DNA of 64,000 nt from Myxococcales bacterium (GCA_016794525.1 JAEUJY010000165.1:62001-126000), one strand, 5' to 3'. Positions 15,739 through 28,448 are shown, numbered from the stretch's first letter. A program made the numbers and translations. Notes: a model not told the origin generated them from the letters alone.

Positions 15739-16794
15739 ATGGCGTGGCTGCGCGACGCCGGGGCCACCTGCGACGGCCTGGCGGTCGGCCCGGTGCCGAC
15801 CGGGCGCGGCATGGTGGCCACCCGGGCGATCGCCGCCGGCGAGGTGGTGGCGCGCATCCCGCGCGGGCTGCTGATCACCCGCGAGCACGCGCGGGCGTCG
15901 TCGGTGGGTCGCCAGCTGCGCGACGCCGGCGTCGAGCTGTCGTCGAGCCACGCGACGTTCGCCGCGTGGCTGTGCGTCGAGGCGCGCCGCGCCGCGTCGC
16001 CCTACGCGCCGTACCTGCGGTCGCTGCCGGCGAGCTACGACGGCTTCGCGCTCCACGCGCCGGCCGACGAGCGCGCGCTGCTGCTCGGCACGCTGACCGG
16101 CGACCGGCTGGCGCTGCTCGAGCACGACCTCGCCCGCGATCACGCGCTCGCGGTGGCGCGGGCGCGGCTGATGGCCGGCGTCGACCGCGCGACGTTCACC
16201 TGGGCCCGGCTGTGCGTCGGCTCGCGCGCGTTCGCGGTCACGATCGACGGCGTCACGACCAACGCGCTGGTACCGCTGGCCGACCTGATCAACCACGCCC
16301 CGACGCCGGTCACCCGCTGGGCCTACGATCAGGACGCCGCGGCGTTCACGCTGACCGCGGTGGCCGACGTCGCCGCCGGCGCCGAGCTGACCGACAGCTA
16401 CGGCGCCAAGAGCAACGGCCAGCTCGCGGTGCAGTACGGCTTCACCCTCGACGACAACCCGGCCGACCTGGCCGAGATCGCCGGGCGCGCGGTGGGCCTG
16501 CCCGACGACGACGAGCCAGCGCAGGCGCTGTGGAAGCAGCTCGGCCGCGATCGCGATCCGCCGGCGCAGGTGGCGGCGGCGCTGCACGCGGCGTGCGCGG
16601 CGGCGCTGGCCCGGCTGCCGGCCGACGACGACGACGCGCGGCTGGCGCGGCCCGACCTGACGCCCCGGGCCCGCGACTTCGTGCGCGCGCGGCGCGGCGA
16701 GCGTCGGGTGCTCGCCGCGTGGCAGGCCCGGGCGCTGGCCTACCCCGCCGCGGCGACCGCGCGCGACCGCAGCGCGGCGATCGTCGCCGCGTAG
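15739..16794 (+). CDS. SET-domain protein (Rubisco-LSMT/SETD3-like)
   Basis: A 351-residue protein. The start is ATG 15739 with a GGCGAG site; a TTG overlapping the upstream stop would add eight residues. The SET signature is clear: RGMVATRAIAAGEVVARIP at the N-terminus (SAM-side G-x-G-like strand), LADLINHAPTP (the NH motif) and YGAKSNGQLAVQYGF (the Tyr/Asn motif of LSMT-type SET proteins). These enzymes transfer methyl groups from SAM to protein lysines or histidines. The C-terminal helical part fits the Rubisco-LSMT substrate-binding region. Its tail overlaps the convergent rpe gene by 55 bases. Target unknown. Confidence 0.85.
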   Translation: MAWLRDAGATCDGLAVGPVPTGRGMVATRAIAAGEVVARIPRGLLITREHARASSVGRQLRDAGVELSSSHATFAAWLCVEARRAASPYAPYLRSLPASYDGFALHAPADERALLLGTLTGDRLALLEHDLARDHALAVARARLMAGVDRATFTWARLCVGSRAFAVTIDGVTTNALVPLADLINHAPTPVTRWAYDQDAAAFTLTAVADVAAGAELTDSYGAKSNGQLAVQYGFTLDDNPADLAEIAGRAVGLPDDDEPAQALWKQLGRDRDPPAQVAAALHAACAAALARLPADDDDARLARPDLTPRARDFVRARRGERRVLAAWQARALAYPAAATARDRSAAIVAA

Positions 16795-17414
16795 TCCGGC
16801 GTCGCGAACACCGCCGAGCCGGCGACCAGCACGTTGGCGCCGGCGGCGGCGATCGCCGCGACGTTGTCGAGCTTGACCCCGCCGTCGACCTCGATGTCGA
16901 CCTCGGCCCGGCCGGCGTCGTCGAGCATCCGCCGCAGCGCGGTGATCTTGTCGAGCACCGCCGGGATGAACTTCTGGCCGCCGAAGCCGGGGTTGACGCT
17001 CATCAAGAGCACCATGTCGACGTCGGCCAGCACCCAGCGCAGCGTCTCGAGCGGGGTCGCCGGGTTGAGCACCGCGACGGCGCGCTTGCCCAGCTCGCGG
17101 ATCGCGCCGAGCGTGCGGTGCAGGTGAGTGCAGGCCTCGACGTGGACGCCGATCAGGTCGGCGCCGGCCTTGGCGTAGTCGGCGACCCAGCGATCGGGCT
17201 GCTCGATCATCAGGTGGACGTCGAGCGGCCGGGTCGTGACCTTGCGCAGCGCCTCGACCACCAGCGGGCCGATCGTCAGGTTGGGCACGAAGTGCCCGTC
17301 CATCACGTCGACGTGGATGTAGTCGGCGCCGCCGACGTCGCAGGCGCGGACCTCGTCGCCGAGGCGCGCGAAGTCGGCCGAGAGGATGGAGGGCGCGATG
17401 CGGATGGGGCGCAC
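16740..17414 (-). CDS. rpe: Ribulose-phosphate 3-epimerase
   Basis: A 224-residue TIM barrel interconverting ribulose-5-phosphate and xylulose-5-phosphate in the pentose phosphate pathway. Signature blocks are all present: IAPSILSADFARLG, IHVDVMDGHFVPNLTIG (metal-binding His/Asp), VHLMIEQPDRW, LLMSVNPGFGGQKFIP and VDGGVKLDN. The length is normal. It is the last gene of the minus-strand run from priA and lies 38 bases after rsmB. Its 3' end overlaps the end of the SET gene. Confidence 0.96.
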   Translation of the reverse strand: MRPIRIAPSILSADFARLGDEVRACDVGGADYIHVDVMDGHFVPNLTIGPLVVEALRKVTTRPLDVHLMIEQPDRWVADYAKAGADLIGVHVEACTHLHRTLGAIRELGKRAVAVLNPATPLETLRWVLADVDMVLLMSVNPGFGGQKFIPAVLDKITALRRMLDDAGRAEVDIEVDGGVKLDNVAAIAAAGANVLVAGSAVFATPDYAATIAALRSRAVAAAG

Positions 17415-17452
17415 CGGCGCGTTCTACCGCGAATCGCGCCGGGAGGCGCGGC

Positions 17453-18759
17453 TCACGGCGCTCGCCGCAGCCGGGCGGCGAAGAAGCCGTCGGCGTCGTG
17501 GCGGTGGGGCCAGGTGCGCGCGGCGCCGCCGTCGACCACCGCGGCCGGCAGCGGTGGCGCCTCGAGGCTGAACCCGGGGTGGCGCGCCAGGAACGCCGCC
17601 AGCTGCGCCGGGCCCTCGGCTGCGGTGATCGTGCACACCGCGTAGATCAGCGCGCCGCCGGGGCGGACCCGCGCCGCCGCCAGGTCGAGCAGGTCGCGCT
17701 GCAGCGCGGCCAGCCCGCGGACGTCGTCGCGGGTGAGCCGGGTGGCCGCCTCGGGGTGGCGGCGCAGCACGCCGGCGCCCGAGCACGGCGCGTCGACCAG
17801 CACGCGATCGTAGACGCGGTCGGCCGGCAGGCTGGCCAGCGCGCCGACGTGGGCGGTGATGCCGGCGAGCCCGAGCCGCGCCGCGGCGCCCCGCGCCAGC
17901 TCGAGCTTGGTCGCGATCGGATCGACCGCGTCGATGCGCGCGTCGCCGGCGAGCTCGGCGAGGTGCGTGGTCTTGCCGCCGACGCCGGCGCACGCGTCGA
18001 GCAGCCGCTCGCCGGGCTGCGGATCGACCAGCCGCCCCACCAGCTGCGCGGCGAGATCCTGGACCGTCCACTGGCCGGCGCGGAACGACGGCGACCGCGC
18101 CGGATCGCCCAGCCCGCGCACCGCCAGCGCGTGATCGTCGAGCGCGGTCGGCTCGACCGTCGCGCCCTCGGCCACCAGCGCCGCGGTGACCGCGGCCGGC
18201 GTCGCGCGCCGGCGGTTGACCCGGATCCACAGCGGCGCCGGCGCGGTCAGGCCGGCCACCGCCGCGGCCAGCTCGTCGGGCGGCACCTGCGCCGCGACCT
18301 CGTCGACCAGCCAGCGCGCCAGGCCGTGCTCGACCGCCAGCCGCTCGCGCGGATCGGTCGGCAGCGGCGGCTCGCCGGTGGCCGCCAGCTTGCGCAGCAC
18401 CGCGTTGACGAAGCCGGCGAGCTTGGGGCCGAACCGCCCGCGCACCGCCGCCACCGCGTCGTCGACCGCGGCGTGCGCCGGCACCCGCAGGAACAGGATC
18501 TGGTGGGCCGCGACCAGCAGCGCGGCGCGCACCGGCGGCCGGGCCTTGCGCAGATCGGCGTGCGCGGCGAGCGCGCGCTCGAGGCGCAGCTGGTGGCGCA
18601 GCGTGCCGTAGGTGAGCTCGGTGGCGAACCGCCGGTCGCGCTCGTCGAGATCGGCCACGGCCAGCTCGCCGCCGAGCGCCAGCGTCGCCCACGCGCCGCG
18701 CTCGCCGACTCGCCCGACCACCCGCCGCGCCACCTCGCGGGCGCTGCCGGCGCGCGTCG

Positions 18760-18763
<4 letters not shown>
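17453..18763 (-). CDS. rsmB: 16S rRNA (cytosine-967-C5) methyltransferase RsmB
   Basis: A 436-residue protein from GTG at 18761-18763, whose GTGA overlaps the fmt stop. Residues about 1-140 form the NusB-like RNA-binding domain (RFATELTYGTLRHQLRLERA). The C-terminal SAM-dependent domain shows motif I DACAGVGGKTTHL, motif IV VDAPCSGAG with its Cys, and motif VI AVCTIT with the catalytic Cys. The fmt-rsmB-rpe order is widespread in bacteria and supports the name. Motif I is slightly unusual (DACAGVGGKT in place of DLCAAPGGKT). Confidence 0.94.
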
Positions 18764-19700
<937 letters not shown>

Positions 19701-19704
<4 letters not shown>

Positions 19705-21929
19705 GCGGCCTCGTCGGGTTCGCGCAGGTGGGCGCGGTAGGCGGCGCGCAGCGCGTCGTCGCGCAGCACCCGGTAGGCTTCGTCGAGCACCACCGCGATC
19801 TCGTCGAGCTCGCGCTCCAGCTCGCGGCGCAGCTCGCCCGGGAAGCCGTCGGCCGCGAAGTCGCGGCGCGCCGCCTCGTAGGCGCGCTTGATCTCGAAGC
19901 CGGTGGCGTCGGGGCGCACGCCGAGCAGCGCGAAGTAGTCGGCGTCGGCCACCAGCGCCGCGCGGGCCCGCACCCGGGCGCGATCGATCGCCAGGTCGCT
20001 CTCGCCGATCAGCGCCGGCGCGTCGCCGTCGTCGTCGCCGGCGCGGCGCCGGGCCGAGGCCAGGCCGAGCAGCATCAGGCTCCACACCAGCGGGTACAGC
20101 CCCGCCAGCCCCAGCCCGGCGGCCCGCGACACCGCGGTCAGGTCGCTGGCCCCGTCGAGGCCGGTCAGCGCGGCGCGCTCCTCGTTGGACAGGTCGGCGG
20201 CGCCGACGATCGTCGCCAGCTTGTCGCGATCGGTGATCTCGACGTGGGTCGTCGGCGGGCCCACCAGCCGCTCGAGCGTCCCGCGATCGAGCTTGCGGCG
20301 CACGCCCTCGAGCACCATCGCCGCCGGGTGGCGCGACAGCCGGATGCGCTCGCCGGTGGCGCCGTCGCCGACGATCAGCCGGTAGTCGCCGCGATCCCAC
20401 GCGAACAGCGAGTAGATGATGTCCTCGACGTGGCGGCGCACCGCCGGCAAGAGCTCGCGCCGCTTGAGGTAGCCGCGGTCGACCAGGATCTCGCCCATCC
20501 GCCGGCCGGTGTCGCGCACCTGGTCCTGGCAGCGGTCGTGCTGCTCGCGGGTGATCTTGCCCTCGCGCACGAGGAGCTCGCCCATGCGATCGCGGGCCAG
20601 GTTGGACGACGCGAAGACCGGCCGGCCGCCCTCGAAGTGGATCACCTTCTCGGCGCGATCGGCGTGGAACACGACGCGGCCGGTGAAGTCGGTGACGAAC
20701 ATCCGGGCGATCAGCGCCGGCGCGTCGGCGGTGCCGCGGGCCAGCTCGCCGCCCTCGCCCTTGCTGGTCGCGGTGTCGGCGCGGCCGGCGTGGGGATCGG
20801 TGGCGCGCTCGTCGGCGCCGACGAACGTCGCCGCCGTCAGATCGTGATCGTCGTCGACCAGCCCGCCGAGATCGATCTCGGTGTGGTGATCGTGGGCCGG
20901 GCCGATCGCCACCGGCGCGGCGGGCAGATCGCCGCTCTTGAACAGCCGCTCGGCCATCAGCGACATCTTGCGGCGCAGCTCGCGCGCGAAGTCACCGCCG
21001 GCCGGCGGCGGCTCCGGGGCCGGCGGCGGCGGCGCCTTGCGCTCGAGATCGACCGAGAGGTCGTCGTCGATGCCGGCCGCGACGTCGTCGTCGAGCGGAT
21101 CGTCGTCGAGGTCGTCGCCGATCGGCGCCGGGGTCGACGAGCTCCACGCCCGCGGCGCGGTGCCGGTCGGGGTCGGCTGCGACCACGCGCGATCGTCGCC
21201 GCCCCCGAACCCGCCGGCGTCGGCCTCGACCGCGCGCTCGGACAGGATGAGCGTCGGCTCGCGCGGCGCGGGCGGCACCTCGGTCGAGCCCGGGCGCCAC
21301 GCCGGCGGGGCCGGCAGGTCGGGCGCCGCCAGCGCCGGCAGCTCGGGGCCGGCGGCTGGCGCCGCGTCGTCGTCGTCGTCGTCGTGGGTGTCGTCCTCGT
21401 CGCCGCCGAGCTCGTCGGCCAGCGCCGCCCAGCGGGCGCGCAGATCCGCCGGCGGCGCGGGCGCGGGGACAGGCGGCGACGCCGGGGCCGGCTCGCTCTC
21501 CAGCGCCGGGGCCGGCTCGACCACCGACGGCGCGGCCGCCGGGGCGGCGCCGGTGATCGCCAGGCCCGACGTGACCGCGTAGCGCAGCGCCTTGGCCGAC
21601 AGCGGCCGGGCCACGAACCGCTCGCCGACGCCGAGCGCGTCGATCGCGGTGCGGATCGGGCCGTCGAGGTCGCCGATCAGCACGACGAACACCTTGCGCG
21701 GCAGCATCGCGTCGCGCATCGCCGAGATCAGCGCGCGGGCGTCGCCGTCGTCGAGCGCCGCCGACACCACCACCACCGCCGGCGCCAGCTCGATGAAGCG
21801 CGCCAGCGTCGCGTCGTCGCCGACCTCGAACACCAGCTCGTGATCGAACGGCGCGTCGTCGTCGCCGCGCAGCGCGGCCGCTAGCTCGGCGTGATCGCCG
21901 GGGTTGGCGACCAGGAGGATCGTGGCCAT
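19701..21929 (-). CDS. Receiver-like / DUF4388 / degenerate J-domain protein
   Basis: A 742-residue mosaic. Residues 1-125 resemble a response-regulator fold (MATILLVANPGD, then VVVVSAALDDGDARALISAM, FVVLIGDLDG). Residues about 126-390 are a Pro/Ala and Asp-rich linker with runs such as DDDDDD. Residues about 400-560 match DUF4388 (TGRVVFHADRAEKVIHFEG, then RMGELLVREGKIT), common in Myxococcota signalling proteins. The last 65 residues look like a J-domain (DYFALLGVRPDATGFEIKRA) but the HPD tripeptide is absent (ARRDFAADGF instead), so it should not stimulate DnaK normally. Located between priA and fmt and coupled to fmt by a 4-base overlap. Role unknown. Confidence 0.8.
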
Positions 21930-21949
21930 GCGCGGTAGGGACAGGTTTA

Positions 21950-24355
<2,406 letters not shown>

Positions 24356-24383
24356 GGGCCGCGCACTGTAGCAGTGGTGGGGG

Positions 24384-24597
24384 ACGGAGCGAGAGATCGG
24401 GCACGGGCACGGGGACGTGGGGCGGGGGCCGGATTTGAGAGATCGGGCACGGGCACGGGCACGGGCACGGGCACGGGGACGGAGACGGGAGCGGGGACGG
24501 GATCGGGGACGGGATCGGGATCGGGATCGGGATCGGGGACGGATTCGAGAGATCGGGCACGGGCACGGGCACGGGCACGGGCACGGGCACGGGCGTC
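24384..24597. repeat. GGGCAC/GGGATC/GGGGAC hexamer repeat tract
   Basis: A tract of tandem CGGGCA and CGGGAT/CGGGAC hexamers between the divergent priA and FlhB-like genes. The phrase GAGAGATCGGGCACGGGCAC opens three sub-blocks (from 24391, 24437 and 24547), and recurs at 49778 in another intergenic gap. Larger sub-blocks thus appear to have been copied as units. Confidence 0.85.
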
Positions 24598-24621
24598 GGA
24601 GGGGCGAGGTAGCGTCGGTGA

Positions 24622-25602
24622 ATGGAGCGTCCGCATCCGCCGAGTCCGCGCCGTCGGGCGCTGGCGCGCGCGGCGGGGCGCGTGCTGGTGAGTCCGGCGG
24701 GCGCGGCGGCGCTGGCGCTGGCCGCGGGGACGGCGGCGACGATCGCGGTGGTGGCGGGCGTGGCGGGCGAGCTGACCGACGCCACGCGCGAGCAGCTCGC
24801 CCACGCCACCGACGACGGCGGCGTGGCGCGAGCCATCGACGGCGCCGGGCGCTTGCCGCTGGCGACGCTGGCGATCGTCGCGCCGATCGCGGCGGCGGCG
24901 GCGATCGGCGGGTTGCTCGGCCAGGCGGTGCTGGCGCGCGGGCTGTGGGTGCCGCGCCGCGAGGTGCGCGGCGCGCCGGACGCGGGCGCCGAGGCCACCA
25001 CCGTCGCCGAGCGCGCTGGCGAGGCCGCGCTCACCGTCGCGCGGGCGCTGCTCGTGCTCGGCGTGGCGATCGCGGTCACCGTCGCGCGGCTGCCGCGGCT
25101 GGCCCCGCTGGCCGCCGCCCCGGCGCCGGCCGCGGCCTGGCTCGGGCTGGTCGCCACCGCGGCCGCCACCGCCGCCGTCGCGGCGATCGCCACCAGCCTC
25201 ATCGACGTCGCGTGGCGCTACCACCGGCTGCGCAGCAGCCTGGCCATGACCACGCGCGAGTGGCGCGAGGACGCGCGCGAGTCGAGCGGCGATCCGCGCT
25301 GGAAGCGGGCCGCGCGCGACGCGCAGCGCGACGACCGCGCGCTGGTCGCCGACGCCCGGGTGGTCATCGCCGGCGACGCGGTCGCGGTCGCCCTTGCGTG
25401 GCAGCCCGGCAGCCCGCCGCGCGTCACGCACCGCGGCCGCGGCCTCGCCGCCCACCGGCTCCGCAACGCCGCCCGCGCCGCGCGGGTGCCGCTCCACGCC
25501 GACCCCGCGCTGGCCGAGCGCCTCGCCGGCGGCGCCGCGGTCCCCGAGGACGCGCTGCCCGCGGTCGCCGAGCTGCTCGCGGCCTGCGGCGTCAGCGCCT
25601 GA
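24622..25602 (+). CDS. FlhB/YscU-like export switch protein, NPTH site lost
   Basis: A 326-residue protein. Four membrane spans (about 24-46, 92-116, 135-155, 165-190) precede a cytoplasmic tail. The junction DVAWRYHRLRSSLAMTTREW and RESSGDPRWKR matches the FlhB/YscU signature (MTKQEVKDE..EGDP). The tail continues with ARVVIAGDAVAVALAW, where the family's self-cleaving NPTH should be: here it reads AGDA, so autocleavage is not expected. The end follows the FlhB plan (RLRNAARAARVPLHADPALA). It is convergent with the FliO-P-Q-R-like genes. Probably the substrate-switch subunit of a reduced type III export gate. Confidence 0.8.
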   Translation: MERPHPPSPRRRALARAAGRVLVSPAGAAALALAAGTAATIAVVAGVAGELTDATREQLAHATDDGGVARAIDGAGRLPLATLAIVAPIAAAAAIGGLLGQAVLARGLWVPRREVRGAPDAGAEATTVAERAGEAALTVARALLVLGVAIAVTVARLPRLAPLAAAPAPAAAWLGLVATAAATAAVAAIATSLIDVAWRYHRLRSSLAMTTREWREDARESSGDPRWKRAARDAQRDDRALVADARVVIAGDAVAVALAWQPGSPPRVTHRGRGLAAHRLRNAARAARVPLHADPALAERLAGGAAVPEDALPAVAELLAACGVSA

Positions 25603-25615
25603 GGCTCGCAGCGCG

Positions 25616-26338
25616 TCAGGTCCCGAGCGCGGCCAGCGTCGTCGGCAGGTCGCGGGTCAGCGCCGCCAGCCCGTGGGCGATCGCGTACGTCATCGCCGCC
25701 AGCCCGAGCAGCGCCGCCGCGCGCCCCCACGCCGCCGTCGGCACCACGCTCACCGGCAGCGCGCCCACGCGGTCGACCGCGCCCAGCGTCAGCGCCGCGA
25801 TCGTCACCGCGCCCAGCACCGGCAGCGCCAGCGCCACCGCCACGCCGATCAGCGCCGCGCCGGCGCGCACGATCACCGCCGCGCCGACGTCGGGCGCCGC
25901 CGGCCCCAGCACGCGGTACGAGCCCATCACCGCCGCGATCACCGCGCGGTGGCCGCCCAGCGCGAAGAACACCAGCGCCGCCAGCATGCCGGTCGCGGTC
26001 GCCCACGGTGCGCCACCGTCGTCGTCGCCGATCGCGCGCCCCAGCCAGCGCCCGACCAGCTCGCCGGCCACCAGCGGCACCGCCGCCGTCACCCCCAGCG
26101 CGCACCCGAGCGCCGCCTCGCGGGCCAGGATCGTCACCTGCACGCTCAGCGATCCCGCGGCCAGCGCCTCGGCCGCCGGCGCGATCAGCGCCGCGCCGAG
26201 CGTCGCCACCGCCGCGGTCACCAGCGCGCTCACCGCCACCGCCAGCGTGCGGCCAGCGCCGATCCGCGCGCCCATGATCGCGATCGCCACCGCCGGCACC
26301 ACCCGCGCGGCGACCAGCAGCAGCGCCCAGGTGTTCAC
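25616..26338 (-). CDS. Type III export gate protein, FliR/YscT-like
   Basis: A 240-residue, very hydrophobic protein with five or six membrane spans. Its size and position (after the FliQ-like gene, overlapping by GTGA) match FliR/SctT. A family-like block is AALTLGAVDRVGALPVSVVP near residue 180 and AREAALGCALGVTAAVP near 75, comparable to the RE..IG..LG block of FliR. It would form the export pore with the FliP- and FliQ-like proteins. Sequence identity to characterised FliR is low, so the call leans on context. Confidence 0.78.
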   Translation of the reverse strand: MNTWALLLVAARVVPAVAIAIMGARIGAGRTLAVAVSALVTAAVATLGAALIAPAAEALAAGSLSVQVTILAREAALGCALGVTAAVPLVAGELVGRWLGRAIGDDDGGAPWATATGMLAALVFFALGGHRAVIAAVMGSYRVLGPAAPDVGAAVIVRAGAALIGVAVALALPVLGAVTIAALTLGAVDRVGALPVSVVPTAAWGRAAALLGLAAMTYAIAHGLAALTRDLPTTLAALGT

Positions 26339-26610
26339 GTCGAGCCTTGCCCGACCACCGCGATCGCCGCCAGCGCCCGCGTCGTGAACGCCTCGAGCCG
26401 ACCCGCGATCACCGGCGCGGTGATCACCAGCGCCACCACCACCGCGACCAGCCGCGGCGCGAAGCCCACGCTGGGATCGCGCACCTGCGTGACCGCGCCG
26501 AGCACCGCGGTGAACACGCCGGCCAGCACCGTCGCGACCAGCACCGGCGCCAGCAGCGCCAGCGCCAGCAACAGGCCGTCGCGCGCCAGCGCCACCAGCG
26601 CCGACGTCAC
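26335..26610 (-). CDS. Type III export gate protein, FliQ/YscS-like
   Basis: A 91-residue protein from GTG with two membrane helices (about 10-35 and 50-75), the plan of FliQ/SctS. Family-like features are LLLALALLAPVLVATVLAGV, AVTQVRDPSVGFAPRLVAV (FliQ: ..TQ..E.TL.F.PK) and the hydrophobic second helix. It overlaps both neighbours by 4 bases, so gate subunits are translated together. Four copies of this subunit sit in the export pore of known systems. Confidence 0.85.
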   Translation of the reverse strand: MTSALVALARDGLLLALALLAPVLVATVLAGVFTAVLGAVTQVRDPSVGFAPRLVAVVVALVITAPVIAGRLEAFTTRALAAIAVVGQGST

Positions 26611-27284
26611 GCGTAGCCTCGCAGCAGGCCCTCGAACAAGAGCCGCCAGCCGTCGACCGCCACGAACAGCAGCAGCTTCACGGGCAGCGCGATCGTCGAC
26701 GGTTGCACCGTGTTGAGCCCCAGCGCCCCCAGCGTCGTGCCGACCACCAGGTCGATCAGCAAGAACGGCAGGAACACCAGGAACGCGATCGCGAACGCCT
26801 CGGCCAGCTCGCTCGAGACGAACGCCAGCGACAGCACGGTCAGATCGTCGTCCGCCACCGGCGCGCCGCGCAGCTCGCCGGCCACCCGCGCGAAGCTCGC
26901 GCGATCGTCGGCGTGGGCGTGCTTGGCCAGGAACGCGCGCACCGGCACCGCGCCGCGCTCGGCCGCCGCCAGCCACCCGTCGGGGGGCGGCGTGTCGAAG
27001 TCGAGGTGGTACGGCGCCGGCGGCGGCACGCCGGGCGCGGGCGCCGGCGCCACCGTCGGCCGCTCGATCGCCGCGATCACGTCGCGCGCAACCGGGGTCA
27101 TCACGAAGATCGTCAGCAGCAGCGCCAGGCCCGTCACCACCAGATCCGGCGGCGCTTGCGGCGCCCCCAGCGCGTTGCGCAGGAGCGACATCACCACCGA
27201 CGTCTTCACGAACGCCGACAGCATCATCGCCAAGAGCGGCACCGCCGCCACCGCCACCAGCGCCGCCGCGTTGCTGCCGCTCAT
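26607..27284 (-). CDS. Type III export gate protein, FliP/YscR-like
   Basis: A 225-residue membrane protein. Strong family blocks: MLSAFVKTSVVMSLLRNALGAPQAPPDLV (FliP: ..SF.R..IVLS.LR..LG....P.N.V, residues about 20-48) and FLPFLLIDLVVGTTLGALG (FliP: F.PF..ID..V...L...G, about 168-186). Between them is a periplasmic-type loop with a Pro-rich insert. FliP/SctR forms the five-fold core of the export gate. ATGA overlap with the FliO-like gene and GTGA overlap with the FliQ-like gene. No flagellar or injectisome genes lie nearby. Confidence 0.88.
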   Translation of the reverse strand: MSGSNAAALVAVAAVPLLAMMLSAFVKTSVVMSLLRNALGAPQAPPDLVVTGLALLLTIFVMTPVARDVIAAIERPTVAPAPAPGVPPPAPYHLDFDTPPPDGWLAAAERGAVPVRAFLAKHAHADDRASFARVAGELRGAPVADDDLTVLSLAFVSSELAEAFAIAFLVFLPFLLIDLVVGTTLGALGLNTVQPSTIALPVKLLLFVAVDGWRLLFEGLLRGYA

Positions 27285-27682
27285 GACTTCTCCGATGGCA
27301 CCGGCGGCCGCCGCCGTCCCCACGCCGCCGCCACCAGCTCGGCGAACCGCCGCCCAGCCCCCGCCTCGCTCGGCGTGACCGGCAGCGCGTCCGGCTCCAG
27401 CTCCGTCACCAGCCCCAGCCCGCCCTCGCTCGCGCCCAGCACCAGCGTCTTGCCGCCCACCCGCACCACGTACAGCGACCGGCGCGGCTCCAGCGGCACC
27501 CGCGCCACCACCGTCACGATGCCCTCGCCCACCGGCCGCCCCTCCAGCCCGCGCCGCAACAGCCGCACCACCAGCCACGCCACCGCGCACACCACGACCA
27601 GCAGCACCACCGTCGTCACCAGCATCCCGCCATAGCTCGCCCCGCTCGTCGCCGCCTGCGCCGCAGCCTCCGGTGCTCGCAT
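27281..27682 (-). CDS. FliO-like small membrane protein
   Basis: A 133-residue protein with one membrane helix (residues about 17-40, MLVTTVVLLVVVCAVAWLVV) followed by a basic stretch and a small beta-rich domain (GIVTVVARVPLEPRRSLYVV, then GKTLVLGASEGGLGLV). This is the FliO layout, and FliO helps FliP assemble in flagellar systems. It is the first gene of the four-gene gate operon. Classical injectisomes lack FliO, so its presence ties this gate to the flagellar branch. Confidence 0.78.
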   Translation of the reverse strand: MRAPEAAAQAATSGASYGGMLVTTVVLLVVVCAVAWLVVRLLRRGLEGRPVGEGIVTVVARVPLEPRRSLYVVRVGGKTLVLGASEGGLGLVTELEPDALPVTPSEAGAGRRFAELVAAAWGRRRPPVPSEKS

Positions 27683-27724
27683 GGCCGTGGCGTACCACCG
27701 GCCTCTGACAGCCCCGGCGGGGCG

Positions 27725-28288
27725 CTACTTCCAGCGCCCGTACCGCCGCGCCAGCTCGCCCCGCCGCGCCGGCGTCTCGACGATCACGTCGACCCCACCG
27801 TCGTAGGGCGCGACCACCCGCTGGAGGTCCGCGCTCACGAGCAGCGGCGACTCGAGCACATCATCCGCGACCGCCTCCAACACCCGATCGAGCGCGCCGG
27901 GCCCCCAGGTCACCCTCGCGACCAGGAGCGGAGACGTCTCGGCCAAGCCAGCGTCGCCCGGGCCGACCGAGGTCAGCACCACCGGCGCCATCGCCCGCAG
28001 CTCGCCGGCGACATCGCCTGGCAGGTGCGCCTCCTCGCCGTAGTACCCGAAGATGAACCAGCAGGCCGCGCCCTCGCCGAGGACCTCCGCGATGAGCTCG
28101 TGCTGCCGCCGGCGCACCTCGTCGCGCTCGGCCTCCGTCGTGGCGTACCGCTTCCCGCCCGGCAGGCTGTGGATCCGGAACCAGCGCGCCCCGAACCGCT
28201 CCCGCAACACCCACCCCAGCGGCGGCGCGTCGCCATAGCACCGCTGCCACTCGCGCAGGAGCGCCGCTGGGGCGGTCGGGTCGGTCAT
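27725..28288 (-). CDS. Hypothetical protein, 187 residues
   Basis: Not recognised with certainty. The frame runs from ATG 28286-28288. The protein is soluble and well mixed in composition, with Trp-rich features: LREWQRCYGDAPPLGWVLRE, ARWFRIHSLPGGKRYATTEA and ACWFIFGYYGEE. The order 'LP-x-x-KRYA, E-R-DEV-x-R, Ile-rich strand, long strand with GYYGEE' reads like a small alpha/beta domain, as often found in immunity or cell-surface accessory proteins, but no assignment is made. Directly upstream (10 bases) is the end of a short gene remnant on the same strand. Confidence 0.7.
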   Translation of the reverse strand: MTDPTAPAALLREWQRCYGDAPPLGWVLRERFGARWFRIHSLPGGKRYATTEAERDEVRRRQHELIAEVLGEGAACWFIFGYYGEEAHLPGDVAGELRAMAPVVLTSVGPGDAGLAETSPLLVARVTWGPGALDRVLEAVADDVLESPLLVSADLQRVVAPYDGGVDVIVETPARRGELARRYGRWK

Positions 28289-28298
28289 CGGTGCGCCA

Positions 28299-28448
28299 TT
28301 ACCGGCAGTGCCTCCGCAGCTCCGGCGGCACGCCCTCTGCCCAGGCCGTGATGCGCGGGAACAGCCCGCCACCCTCGAGGATCTGCACGGCAGCGTGCCC
28401 CTTGGCGAGGTCGTCGCTCTCGTGCGGCCCCGCGCCGCCCTGCAACAC
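28299..28448 (-). pseudogene. Remnant of a conserved protein (C-terminal piece)
   Basis: A short frame of 49 codons from GTG, bounded upstream by an in-frame TGA, reads SDDLAKGHAAVQILEGGGLF and ITAWAEGVPPELRRHCR to a TAA stop. The text looks like the tail of a normal globular protein and has no start signal, so it is probably what is left of a broken gene. It might alternatively be a genuine small protein coupled to the next gene. Confidence 0.4.

Noticed and set aside
24384-24597. Possible CRISPR array
   Set aside because: Units are 6-bp hexamers without unique spacers, and no cas genes are present.
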